This document shows, one piece after another, positions 25,238-32,529 of a stretch of 64,000 bases of DNA. The translations under genes were made by a program, and so were the position numbers. Under the pieces are notes generated by a model. The model was not told the origin of the DNA. It ran no database searches and saw only the letters and a program-made list of their open reading frames with translations. Position 1 is the stretch's first letter. The number at the start of each line of letters is the position of its first letter. Source of the DNA: Solirubrobacterales bacterium (GTDB taxonomy: Bacteria > Actinomycetota > Thermoleophilia > Solirubrobacterales > Solirubrobacteraceae); the NCBI GenBank assembly GCA_026392255.1, contig JAPLCJ010000047.1:124001-188000 (forward strand), in the 5' to 3' direction.

Positions 25238-25243
25238 TAGCCT
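25238..25243 (+). promoter_or_regulatory. -10 box TAGCCT of zinc-ribbon gene
   Basis: TAGCCT ends 7 bases before ATG 25251, the leaderless spacing. Confidence 0.5.
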
Positions 25244-25250
25244 CGGATCA

Positions 25251-25871
25251 ATGACTGAGACCCGCAAGATCCGTACGGCTACCGAAACGATCATCTGCCA
25301 GTTTTGCCAACGTGGCTTGCTGCGAGGCGAGCGCTCGGACGTTTTTCACGCACATGGCGAGTCTCGATTGGTATGTGAGCTTTGTCAGCCAAACGCTCTA
25401 CGCTCCGGCTGGCGGCGTGATCTTCCCGCCGGTGGACCCCAGGAGCTGCCCACAACTCCGGAACGCGGCGGCCTGCTTGACCGGCTACGTGGCCGTACTT
25501 CTCGTCCCGCAGTCACTCCAGACCCCATTGGACCGCGGGAGCCTCTGGGCGTTAGAGCCGAGCCGACTGGGCCGAGTGGCCGCATCCGAACCGCGGTAGA
25601 GGCCTTCAACGCCAGCGAACACGCTAAGACCATCCACAGTGTCGGTCATTCACTGGGCGACGCAACCGTCTCAGCGGTTGACCTTGAGACTGCCGGTGTC
25701 GAGCTAGTTGCTGCCTGGGACCTCTGTTGGTACCGCTGGCGTGTAGAGATGGACCACGGTGGCGTCTCGGTGTTTGAGGCGGGGCGGGGGTACGAGCTCG
25801 CCGAGCTTGCTGAGGAACAGCGCAGCGGGAACCTTCTTCTTGATGCAGACGGCAATCTCCGCGTCCCGTGA
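25251..25871 (+). CDS. Zinc-ribbon-like protein of unknown function
   Basis: 206 residues. An N-terminal C-x-x-C ... C-x-x-C pair (CQFC at 16-19 and CELC about 24 residues on) suggests a small zinc ribbon. A Pro/Arg/Gly-rich linker (about 55-110) follows, then a C-terminal domain with VEAFNASEHAKTIHSVGHSL and tryptophan-rich WDLCWYRWRVE. I do not recognise the family; the shape recalls uncharacterised actinobacterial proteins. Its stop overlaps the next gene (GTGA), so it is translationally coupled to an RNase HI-like protein, which hints at a nucleic-acid-related role (inference). Confidence 0.75.
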   Translation: MTETRKIRTATETIICQFCQRGLLRGERSDVFHAHGESRLVCELCQPNALRSGWRRDLPAGGPQELPTTPERGGLLDRLRGRTSRPAVTPDPIGPREPLGVRAEPTGPSGRIRTAVEAFNASEHAKTIHSVGHSLGDATVSAVDLETAGVELVAAWDLCWYRWRVEMDHGGVSVFEAGRGYELAELAEEQRSGNLLLDADGNLRVP

Positions 25872-26269
25872 GGCTGACTCTTCACTGTGACGGTGGCTCT
25901 AGGGGTAATCCCGGTCCTGCTGGAATTGGCGTTGTTCTCACCGACGATTCGGGTGAAGTAGTCGCAGAGGTTGCCGAGCGGATTGGCGACGCGACGAACA
26001 ATGTTGCCGAGTACAAGGCAGTCATCCGCGGCCTTGAGCGTGCTCAGGATCTTGAGGCAACGGTGGTGGCGCTTGTCGGGGATTCAGAACTTGTGGCGAA
26101 ACAGATAACCGGCCACTACAAGGTCAAGCATGCGGACATGAAGCCACTTCATGCTGAGGTGAAGGGTCTGCTGGAGTCGTTTGACAGCTGGACGATTCGC
26201 ACCGTTCCGAGGGCAGAGAACTCCGACGCTGATGCTCTCGTTAACGCCGCGCTCGACGGCCTGCGCTGA
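25868..26269 (+). CDS. RNase HI-like protein
   Basis: 133-residue RNase H-fold protein of the short RNase HI family (reverse-transcriptase-like RVT_3 group). The catalytic acidic residues are D8 in HCDGGSRGNPG, E48 in NNVAEYKA, D72 in GDSELV, and D120/D122 in NSDADAL. It would degrade RNA in RNA-DNA hybrids, alongside RNase HII at 16760. The basic hybrid-binding protrusion of E. coli RNase HI is absent, as usual in this group. GTG 25868 overlaps the preceding gene. It converges on the carbonic anhydrase gene. Confidence 0.88.
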   Translation: MRLTLHCDGGSRGNPGPAGIGVVLTDDSGEVVAEVAERIGDATNNVAEYKAVIRGLERAQDLEATVVALVGDSELVAKQITGHYKVKHADMKPLHAEVKGLLESFDSWTIRTVPRAENSDADALVNAALDGLR

Positions 26270-26276
26270 GGCCGCC

Positions 26277-26293
26277 CGCACCCTCGTGGTGCG
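26277..26293. terminator. Hairpin between convergent genes
   Basis: CGCACC (26277-26282) pairs with GGTGCG (26288-26293) around a 5-base loop in the 44-base gap between the convergent RNase HI-like and carbonic anhydrase genes. No T run is present; it could serve both directions weakly. Confidence 0.4.
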
Positions 26294-26313
26294 ACCGACC
26301 TCGTGCAGTTCGA

Positions 26314-26805
26314 CTAGACGACTTCGCGCAGTGTTCCTGTGTGAACGTCGTAGATGAAGCCGCGAACATTGTCCTTGAGTGGAATGAACGGGCTGGCTTG
26401 AATGCGAGCGAGGGACTGACGGACGTCCGCGTCGAGGTCACTGAAGGCCTCTGCTGCCCATTCAGGCTTGATGCCAACTTCCTCCTGAATTGAGTTCTTG
26501 AACTCGTCATCGGTGAATGTGAGCATTCCGCAGTCAGTGTGGTGAATGAGGATGATCTCTTTGGTGCCGAGGAGGCGCTGAGAAATCGCAAGCGAGCGGA
26601 TCTCATCGTCCGTGACAACGCCACCGGCATTACGGATCACGTGAGCGTCACCCTCAGAGAGTCCAAGAAGGCCGTAAGGGTTGAGGCGCGCATCCATGCA
26701 GGCGAGGATCGCGATGTTGCGGCCTGGAGGGAGTGGGAGGTCTCCCTTGTCAAAGGTTGCTGCGTACTGCTCTGCGTTTGCAAGTAGGTCGTCTGTGACG
26801 CTCAT
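26314..26805 (-). CDS. Beta-carbonic anhydrase (Rv1284 type)
   Basis: 163-residue zinc enzyme that interconverts CO2 and bicarbonate. The ligands are C36, H89 and C92 (CMDAR and HHTDCG), with the D38-R40 dyad. The short length and C-terminal DVHTGTLREV match the small actinobacterial beta-class typified by Mycobacterium Rv1284. ATG 26805 follows a purine-rich AGAGAAG. The 102-base gap upstream to apt holds TACTTT in minus orientation as a possible -10 and a GCTCG/CGAGC repeat at 26829-26844. Confidence 0.9.
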   Translation of the reverse strand: MSVTDDLLANAEQYAATFDKGDLPLPPGRNIAILACMDARLNPYGLLGLSEGDAHVIRNAGGVVTDDEIRSLAISQRLLGTKEIILIHHTDCGMLTFTDDEFKNSIQEEVGIKPEWAAEAFSDLDADVRQSLARIQASPFIPLKDNVRGFIYDVHTGTLREVV

Positions 26806-26907
26806 GTTTCCGCTTCTCTTTCGGGTCGGCTCGTTGTTACGAGCAATTGAGCCACAGAAAGTAGCAAATCCGGATCGGCTTTGGGTTCTTTAGCGGTTTA
26901 GGCCGGG

Positions 26908-27429
26908 TCAGTCGAACGAAACGAGGGAGTCGCAGGAGAGATTCCCAAGCGCTGATCTCCCGCCAAGGCTGGGGATTTCGCTCAGAAACACAGCGGCTAC
27001 CGGAATGGCGCCAACTTGGCTGACCAGCTTCGCTAGGGCAGCTGCGGTACCGCCAGTGGCCAGGAGATCGTCATGAATCAGGACCGTGGCTCCATCAAGC
27101 TCATGCTCGTGGATGTGCAGCTGAGCTTGTCCGTACTCCAACTCGTATGCGATTGACGCAGTCGTTGGCGGCAGCTTGTCGGGTTTGCGGGCAGGTATGA
27201 AACCCGCCCCTAGCGCAATCGCAAGTGGCGGGCCAAACAGGAAGCCGCGTGCCTCTGGTGCGACCACAAAATCCACCTGATCGACCAATTCGCGAGCTGC
27301 TGCCACTAGCTGGAGCGTGCTCGCGGCAAGGAGTTCAGGGTTACGTAAGACCGGGCCGATGTCTTTGAACTGGATGCCTGCCTTAGGCCAGTCAGCGACA
27401 TTTCTGTAGTGCTCTGGTTTGAGGTTCAT
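26908..27429 (-). CDS. apt: Adenine phosphoribosyltransferase
   Basis: 173-residue purine-salvage enzyme making AMP from adenine and PRPP. It shows NVADWPKAGIQFKDI, PEARGFLFGPPLA, KPDKLPP and the PRPP loop VLIHDDLLATGGTAAA (usually V-DDLLATGGT). Length is normal. In many Gram-positives apt is followed by relA; here it is not. ATG 27429 is 6 bases downstream of a TAGCCT box. Confidence 0.94.
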   Translation of the reverse strand: MNLKPEHYRNVADWPKAGIQFKDIGPVLRNPELLAASTLQLVAAARELVDQVDFVVAPEARGFLFGPPLAIALGAGFIPARKPDKLPPTTASIAYELEYGQAQLHIHEHELDGATVLIHDDLLATGGTAAALAKLVSQVGAIPVAAVFLSEIPSLGGRSALGNLSCDSLVSFD

Positions 27430-27435
27430 GGGGCA

Positions 27436-27441
27436 AGGCTA
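27436..27441 (-). promoter_or_regulatory. -10 box TAGCCT of apt
   Basis: On the minus strand TAGCCT ends 6 bases before ATG 27429, the exact leaderless spacing. It lies downstream of the tRNA terminator, so apt is separately transcribed. Confidence 0.5.
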
Positions 27442-27490
27442 GACCACCTAGCCCTGTCCCATGGTCCTAGGCTTGGCCACCCGCATCGCG

Positions 27491-27521
27491 CCGAAAACAA
27501 GAAAACCCCGCTCTCGCGGGG
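27491..27521 (-). terminator. Rho-independent terminator of tRNA-Cys/tRNA-Gly operon
   Basis: Read on the minus strand: CCCCGC stem (27521-27516), GAGA loop, GCGGGG (27511-27506), then TTTTCTTGTTTT. A 6-bp GC stem with a long T-rich tract is a textbook intrinsic terminator, 12 bases after tRNA-Gly. Confidence 0.9.
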
Positions 27522-27533
27522 CTTTCAGATCTA

Positions 27534-27607
27534 AGCGGATGAAGGGACTCGAACCCTCGACCTTCTGCATGGCAAGCAGACGCTCTAGCCAACTGAGCTA
27601 CATCCGC
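27534..27607 (-). tRNA. tRNA-Gly (GCC)
   Basis: The minus strand folds as a cloverleaf: acceptor GCGGATG/CATCCGC, D-arm with GCTCAGTTGGCTAGAGC, anticodon stem TCTGC/GCAGA with loop TTGCCAT (anticodon GCC), and T-arm GAGGG-TTCGAGT-CCCTT. The discriminator base is T73, normal for bacterial tRNA-Gly. CCA is not encoded. Confidence 0.95.
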
Positions 27608-27645
27608 ATGAGGTCCCCAGAATACACGGGTACAGGGAACAACAG

Positions 27646-27716
27646 AGGCGACGGCCGGATTCGAACCGGCGTACACGGCTTTGCAGGCCGCTGCGTAGCC
27701 TCTCCGCCACGTCGCC
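27646..27716 (-). tRNA. tRNA-Cys (GCA)
   Basis: Minus-strand cloverleaf with acceptor GGCGACG/CGTCGCC, anticodon loop CTGCAAA (anticodon GCA), T-arm GCCGG-TTCGAAT-CCGGC and discriminator T73, as required by cysteinyl-tRNA synthetase. CCA is not encoded. It is 38 bases upstream of tRNA-Gly in the same direction and probably co-transcribed with it. Confidence 0.95.
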
Positions 27717-27727
27717 AAGACTCGGGA

Positions 27728-27733
27728 AGCCTA
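27728..27733 (-). promoter_or_regulatory. -10 box TAGGCT of tRNA-Cys/tRNA-Gly operon
   Basis: TAGGCT on the minus strand ends 11 bases before the tRNA-Cys 5' end, so a transcript would begin about 5 bases before the mature tRNA. It is the same hexamer as at several protein genes in the window. Confidence 0.45.
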
Positions 27734-27801
27734 CCTACCGAGTGGATCAAGAGGGTGATGGGATCTGCTCGGTGGTCAGTACCTGTTCAGTTCGGCGCTG
27801 G

Positions 27802-27807
27802 TAGCCT
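27802..27807 (+). promoter_or_regulatory. -10 box TAGCCT of tRNA-Val
   Basis: TAGCCT ends 12 bases before the tRNA-Val 5' end, which leaves a 5' leader of about 6 bases for RNase P to remove. Confidence 0.4.
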
Positions 27808-27819
27808 TGGCATCTCCCA

Positions 27820-27892
27820 GGGCGATTAGCTCAGCTGGGAGAGCGCCGCCTCGACATGGCGGAGGTCACTGGTTCGAGCCCAGTATCGCCCA
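27820..27892 (+). tRNA. tRNA-Val (GAC)
   Basis: Plus-strand cloverleaf: acceptor GGGCGAT/ATCGCCC, D-arm GCTCAGCTGGGAGAGC, anticodon stem CCGCC/GGCGG with loop TCGACAT (anticodon GAC), T-arm ACTGG-TTCGAGC-CCAGT, discriminator A73. CCA is not encoded. The 82 bases that follow, up to the thiolase-like gene, show no further gene. Confidence 0.95.
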
Positions 27893-27974
27893 CTTCGCAG
27901 ACCCTCCGAGTCTGATGGTTGTGGGCTCGGTCCGATGCAGCCGAAGTCAAGCGTCGTCAAAAAGGCTTGACGAG

Positions 27975-29471
27975 CTAGTCAAGTGGGAGGAAGTCAGCGC
28001 CTGCGTCGAGATTGATAGGCCGGCCAGTCACTGGACGATCAGAGTTGATCCACGCAAGGAGGTCCGGGTTGATTGTGTTGCGCAGAGCGCGTCGACCGTC
28101 TGGAAGTATCGCTGTGAGGATTCCCATCGAGGGGCTCCCGTCACGCTCGTAGATGATTGTTGCCGTCTCAGCCAGCGCTGAACCAAGGCGTGGGCCAACC
28201 GCAACCTCGCGGGCCGCCGCAGGTTCCTCGATCTTGGATGGAAGCTCAAAGGGAACTTCTGGGGGTGCCAGGCCGTAGACCCCTGCGGCGTGCTTGGTCA
28301 GATACCAGCCAACAGCGGTCACCAGACCCGGCCCGCCTGAACCCTCACGGAGCTTCGTCACCATTGCTGCAACGGAGTGAATTACGTATGCGTTGCCCGG
28401 TCCACCAGCAAAGCCCAGCCCGCCGGTCACCGTTGGGCTGCGGGGGTCTGTGATTGGGTCAAAGCCGATCTCGCGGCCTGCGATGCGAACGGCGCAGGGG
28501 AAGCATGAATACAGATCAAGGGCCTCGAGGTGGGCCACATCAGTGCTTGCTTGGGACATGGCAGCTTTGATTGCGTGTCCCATAGCCGGAGAGCGACCGA
28601 GGTCGTCCCGCTGTGAGAAGAACCATGGCTCGGTTGCGTGAGCGGCACCCTGAATGTAGACCCGTCGACTTGGCTCAACACCCAGTTCTTGGGCGACCCG
28701 GTCTGACATCAGAATCACAGCGGCCGCTTGGTCAGTCTGGATGTTTGAGTTCATCAACTTGGTGTAGGGCATGGTGACCTGGCGGTTGGCGGGTGATGGG
28801 GTGGCGATGTATTCCGCTGTTACATCACTGGGTCCCCAAGCATGTGGATTCTCTGAGGCCACGCTCGCGAATCGGGCTTTGAGGCTGCCTAGTCTGCCCT
28901 GCAGCTCGCTCAGCGTTCCACCCTCGGTTGCCCATAGGGCATGCTCGAAAAGTGGGTAGATCATCAGTGGAGCAATGCAGCCCACTGACATCTCCACATC
29001 CGTATTGGGGGCGCGGTCGACACCCATCATCTGAACTGGCTGGGAGTCGGGCAGATTGTCATTCCAACCCGGATCAGTCCCCGCCTTCATATGGGCTGAA
29101 AGCGTTCGCAAGGCCTCACCACCGCAAACCACAGCGACATCAATTTCACCTGCGGCTATGCGACCGGCTAGCTCGCCGATTGCCGCTTGAGGTGTATCGC
29201 CTCCAATTGAGGTGTGGATGCGCTCACGAGGTTCGATGCCAAGCTTGTCTGCGATCAGGCGAGCAGGGTCAGGATGTTCAGCGCTGACATAACGGACTAC
29301 GCAGAGAGCATCCACGCGGTTGAGCAGCTCGCGCTCAGGGCCGGCGTCTGCTGCTGCGGCAGCGACCACCTCGGCGATCATGTCCACAGGTCCGGGGCAG
29401 TCCTGTCGCCACGACTTTTGGGCGACACCAGCCACGAGTGGTGCGGTTGGTTCTGCGGGGCGGCTAAGCAT
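27975..29471 (-). CDS. Thiolase-like protein type 1 (TLP1-like), no N-terminal catalytic cysteine
   Basis: 498 residues. Residues 1 to about 390 have the thiolase fold pattern (VCGGEALRTL near 115-124, NIQTDQAAAVILMS, GGLGFAGGPGNAYVIHS). The C-terminal ~110 residues (VGPRLGSALAETATIIYERDG onward) match the extra domain of actinobacterial type 1 thiolase-like proteins such as M. smegmatis TLP1. Where thiolases carry the acyl-accepting cysteine the sequence reads TSIGGDTPQAAIG, without cysteine, so ordinary thiolase chemistry is unlikely. ATG 29471 is chosen over GTG 29498 because TACTCT stands 7 bases before it. It diverges from an SDR gene. Confidence 0.82.
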   Translation of the reverse strand: MLSRPAEPTAPLVAGVAQKSWRQDCPGPVDMIAEVVAAAAADAGPERELLNRVDALCVVRYVSAEHPDPARLIADKLGIEPRERIHTSIGGDTPQAAIGELAGRIAAGEIDVAVVCGGEALRTLSAHMKAGTDPGWNDNLPDSQPVQMMGVDRAPNTDVEMSVGCIAPLMIYPLFEHALWATEGGTLSELQGRLGSLKARFASVASENPHAWGPSDVTAEYIATPSPANRQVTMPYTKLMNSNIQTDQAAAVILMSDRVAQELGVEPSRRVYIQGAAHATEPWFFSQRDDLGRSPAMGHAIKAAMSQASTDVAHLEALDLYSCFPCAVRIAGREIGFDPITDPRSPTVTGGLGFAGGPGNAYVIHSVAAMVTKLREGSGGPGLVTAVGWYLTKHAAGVYGLAPPEVPFELPSKIEEPAAAREVAVGPRLGSALAETATIIYERDGSPSMGILTAILPDGRRALRNTINPDLLAWINSDRPVTGRPINLDAGADFLPLD

Positions 29472-29478
29472 CCGCGCA

Positions 29479-29484
29479 AGAGTA
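29479..29484 (-). promoter_or_regulatory. -10 box TACTCT of TLP1-like gene
   Basis: On the minus strand TACTCT ends 7 bases before ATG 29471. This fixes the start and implies a leaderless mRNA. Confidence 0.5.
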
Positions 29485-29520
29485 CGCGGAGATCGCACCG
29501 GACGGCGCAGCCAAGAGCCC

Positions 29521-29526
29521 TAATCT
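29521..29526 (+). promoter_or_regulatory. -10 box TAATCT of SDR gene
   Basis: TAATCT ends 7 bases before ATG 29534. It is only 1 base from the earlier in-frame ATG 29528, so 29534 is the better start. Confidence 0.5.
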
Positions 29527-29533
29527 GATGTGT

Positions 29534-30511
29534 ATGTCTAAACCACCCAAGGCTGGACTAGCCGACCAACTGCTGGACCTTGCCATTGCTCCAGGCTTTT
29601 CCAAGCTTGGTTTTGCAGCGAGGCAGAGAGGGTTTGCGCCACTGCCAGACGCAACGGGGCGTGAAGTTGTCATCACTGGAGCGAGTGCCGGGCTGGGCAG
29701 GGCAGCAGCAAGAATGTGCTCCGCGGCTGGTGCTTCGGTGACGATGGTGTCGCGTGACCGGGGCCGAGCATCGGAGGCGCTCGCTGAGGTGCAGGCCGCG
29801 TCGATTGGTGGTGAGGTGCGGTTCGAGAAGTGCGACATGTCAGTCCTCTCTGATGTGCGGCGACTTGCGTCAATTCTCGGTTCGACTCTTGATCGAATCG
29901 ACGCGCTGGTTCTGAACGCTGGGGTCCTTCTGCACGAGCGGAGCCTTACTGCTGAAGGCATCGAGACTGCCTGGGCGACAAACGTCGTTGGGCCATATCT
30001 GCTTGAGGAGCTTGCGCTGCCCCAGCTGCAGACGGCAAATGGTCGAGTAGTAATGGTCACCTCGGGAGGCGCATACAGCGAAGGAATAGCGCTCCCAGAC
30101 AGTGACCTTGTGGGTGATGGCTACGACGGAGCTGCGGTCTATGCGCGCACTAAGCGGGCTCAGATTGCCTTGGCCCAACTTGAGGCTGAGCGACAGCCAA
30201 GTAGGGGCATTACCGCGCACGCGGTGCATCCAGGCTGGGCGGATACGCCGGGGGTGCAGACGTCTCTGCCGACTTTCAGGAAGCTAACCCGGCCGTTTCT
30301 TCGCAGCGCTGATGAGGGGGCTGACTCCATCGCTTGGCTTGCTCTCGCACCGGAAGCCGTGACCTCTCCCGGGTTGTTGTGGCATGACCGCAAACCAAGG
30401 CCGCGGAATCGCATCCCCGGTCAGGCCGATACGGAGATTCAGAGGCTTGAGTTGGATGCTGAAATCCGCAGGCTGGCCGGGCTGACCGTCCAGCCGCCGG
30501 GTCGCGGTTAG
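29534..30511 (+). CDS. Short-chain dehydrogenase/reductase (DHRS12/retinol-dehydrogenase-like)
   Basis: 325-residue NAD(P)-dependent oxidoreductase. The cofactor motif is TGASAGLGRAA, NAG is in LVLNAGVLL, the catalytic serine is in VVMVTSGGAYSEG, and Y-x-x-x-K is YARTK; HPGWADTPG follows. The extra ~40 N-terminal residues and long C-terminus resemble DHRS12-type reductases acting on lipids or terpenoids; the substrate cannot be told. It is divergent from the TLP1-like gene with about 60 bases between, which suggests a shared lipid-related role (inference). Confidence 0.85.
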   Translation: MSKPPKAGLADQLLDLAIAPGFSKLGFAARQRGFAPLPDATGREVVITGASAGLGRAAARMCSAAGASVTMVSRDRGRASEALAEVQAASIGGEVRFEKCDMSVLSDVRRLASILGSTLDRIDALVLNAGVLLHERSLTAEGIETAWATNVVGPYLLEELALPQLQTANGRVVMVTSGGAYSEGIALPDSDLVGDGYDGAAVYARTKRAQIALAQLEAERQPSRGITAHAVHPGWADTPGVQTSLPTFRKLTRPFLRSADEGADSIAWLALAPEAVTSPGLLWHDRKPRPRNRIPGQADTEIQRLELDAEIRRLAGLTVQPPGRG

Positions 30512-30523
30512 CATCCACACTTG

Positions 30524-32443
30524 ATGCAGGTAAAACTTCCAGACGGAAAAGGACTCGACCTTGACCCCGGCGCAACCGGTGCGGATGCCGCTGCGGCGAT
30601 TGGGCCGGGCCTTGCTAAGGCCGCGTTGGCCATCGTCGTCGATGGAGATATTCGCGATCTCTCCCGCGAGTTGCCTGATGGTGCGGGGATCTCCATCATC
30701 ACCGGCAAGAGCCCAGAAGCCCTTGATCTGATCCGCCACGATGCCGCTCACGTTCTCGCGACGGCAGTCATAGCGCTTTACCCGGGAACGAAGGTCTCGA
30801 TTGGTCCGTCGATCGAGAACGGCTTCTATTACGACTTTGAGTTCCCTGACGGTGTCGTTATTTCGGACGCAGACCTTCCCATGATCGAGGAGCGCATGCG
30901 GGAGCACGTGAAGGCCTCGCAGGTTTTTGAGCGCAGCGAGCTTTCCGTAGCGGACGCCATCGAGCGCTTCCGCGGACTTGGCGAGGACTACAAGGTTGAG
31001 CTGATCGAGGACCTGATTACCAACGAAGGCGCTGAGACTGTTTCGCTTTATCGCAACGGTGACTTCGTTGACCTCTGTCGCGGACCACACTCGCCCGCGA
31101 CCGATCGCATCAAGGCTTTCGCGCTCCAGTCTGTGGCCGGGGCCTACTGGCGGGGTGACAGCGACCGAACCATGCTGACCCGCATTTACGGAACGGCCTT
31201 CTTGTCAAAGCAGGACCTGTCTGAGCACCTTGAACGGCTCGAGGAGGCAAAGGCACGCGATCACCGCAGGCTCGGGAAAGAGCTCGGTCTTTTCAGGTTT
31301 AGCGAGGTCTCACCAGGTTCAGCCTTCTGGCTTCCACGCGGCACGCAGCTCTTCAATGGGCTGGTTGAGCTCAGCCGTGAGATGGGGGAGCTGCGGGGCT
31401 ATCAGGAGGTCAAGACTCCTCAGCTCTATGACGCAGAGTTGTGGAAGATGTCTGGTCACTGGGACAAGTACCGCGACAACATGTTCCTGACCGAGGCGGA
31501 GGATCATCCAATGGGTCTCAAGCCGATGAACTGCCCCGGGCACGCCCACCTGTTTGGAGCTCAGCAGTGGTCGTATAAGGACCTTCCGGTCCGATATTCA
31601 GAACCGGGCCTTTTGCACCGCAATGAACCGTCAGGCACTCTCCACGGGCTTCTCAGGGTACGTCACTTCTGCCAGGACGATGCCCACATCTTCTGTACTG
31701 ATGAGCAGATTCAGGACGAGGTAGCTGGCTGCCTTGAGTTTGCCTTCGCCACATACAGGCTCTTTGGGCTTGAGCCAAGCCTCGAACTCTCCACACGGCC
31801 TGAGCAGCGCATCGGCGACGACGGTCTTTGGGACCGCGCTGAGGCGGCGCTTGAGTCTGCGCTAAAGGCTGGCGATCACGAGTACACGGTCAATGCGGGG
31901 GATGGTGCCTTCTACGGTCCCAAGATCGATCTTCACATCACTGACTCGCTCGGCCGGTCATGGCAGCTGGGCACTGTTCAACTCGACTACTCCATGCCAG
32001 AACGCTTTGAGCTCAGTTACACCGGCGCTGACAATGCCGACCACCGGCCCGTGATGATTCACAGAGCACTGATGGGGTCCTATGAACGCTTCATCGGAAT
32101 CCTGATCGAACACTTCGCCGGGGATCTTCCATTCTGGCTCACGCCGGTTCAGGTGCAAGTCCTGCCAGTGGCCGACAGGCATGCTGAGTATGGGAAGCAA
32201 GTAAAGGATGAGCTCTCCGCCGCCGGGCTGCGGGTGGAGTTGGATGATCGCGCTGAGTCGATTGGCCGCAAGATCCGCGAGGCTGAGATGGCCAAGACTC
32301 CAGTGATGCTGATTGTGGGCGATCGGGAGGTTGAGTCCGGCGAAGTGTCAGTGCGGGAGCGAGGCAGCGGTGACGAGGGCTCCGAATCCGTCTCAGAGTT
32401 GGCAGCACGGTTGGTTTCTCGGTCCACTGACCGATCCGCATGA
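30524..32443 (+). CDS. thrS: Threonyl-tRNA synthetase
   Basis: 639-residue class II synthetase. An N-terminal TGS domain (VKLPDGKGLDLDPGATGADA) is followed by the editing SAD domain (HDAAHVLATAVIALYPGTK, IENGFYYDFEF), the catalytic core with LKPMNCPGHAHLF and RVRHFCQDDAHIFC, and an HGTP anticodon-binding domain ending near DRSA. ATG 30524 is preceded by in-frame TTG 30521; a TAGCAT box ends at 30514. No T-box leader can fit in the 12-base gap to the previous gene. Confidence 0.97.
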   Translation: MQVKLPDGKGLDLDPGATGADAAAAIGPGLAKAALAIVVDGDIRDLSRELPDGAGISIITGKSPEALDLIRHDAAHVLATAVIALYPGTKVSIGPSIENGFYYDFEFPDGVVISDADLPMIEERMREHVKASQVFERSELSVADAIERFRGLGEDYKVELIEDLITNEGAETVSLYRNGDFVDLCRGPHSPATDRIKAFALQSVAGAYWRGDSDRTMLTRIYGTAFLSKQDLSEHLERLEEAKARDHRRLGKELGLFRFSEVSPGSAFWLPRGTQLFNGLVELSREMGELRGYQEVKTPQLYDAELWKMSGHWDKYRDNMFLTEAEDHPMGLKPMNCPGHAHLFGAQQWSYKDLPVRYSEPGLLHRNEPSGTLHGLLRVRHFCQDDAHIFCTDEQIQDEVAGCLEFAFATYRLFGLEPSLELSTRPEQRIGDDGLWDRAEAALESALKAGDHEYTVNAGDGAFYGPKIDLHITDSLGRSWQLGTVQLDYSMPERFELSYTGADNADHRPVMIHRALMGSYERFIGILIEHFAGDLPFWLTPVQVQVLPVADRHAEYGKQVKDELSAAGLRVELDDRAESIGRKIREAEMAKTPVMLIVGDREVESGEVSVRERGSGDEGSESVSELAARLVSRSTDRSA

Positions 32444-32457
32444 GTGCCCTGCGCTGT

Positions 32458-32463
32458 TATGCT
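32458..32463 (+). promoter_or_regulatory. Possible -10 box TATGCT of infC-rpmI-rplT
   Basis: TATGCT would start a transcript near 32470, leaving a leader of about 60 bases before infC ATG 32530. No Shine-Dalgarno and no clear match to a described L20 leader can be seen in it. Confidence 0.35.
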
Positions 32464-32529
32464 GATCAGCGTTGAAGAACGACGCCCCTGAAATGCGCAC
32501 CTCCGAGTGACCTACGGTCCGAACGCCTG

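Noticed and set aside
27534-27892. tRNA cluster as an integration (att) site next to a xer-type recombinase
   Set aside because: There is no direct repeat of a tRNA 3' end, no integrase or mobile gene nearby, and the recombinase at 24258 has the chromosomal XerC/D form.
30511-30523. T-box riboswitch for thrS, or for pheST at 33842-33913
   Set aside because: The gaps are too short and no T-box sequence is present.
32444-32529. L20-type leader before infC
   Set aside because: Only about 60 bases of leader are available and I cannot draw the pseudoknot or the 23S-like fold expected; no claim is made beyond a possible promoter.
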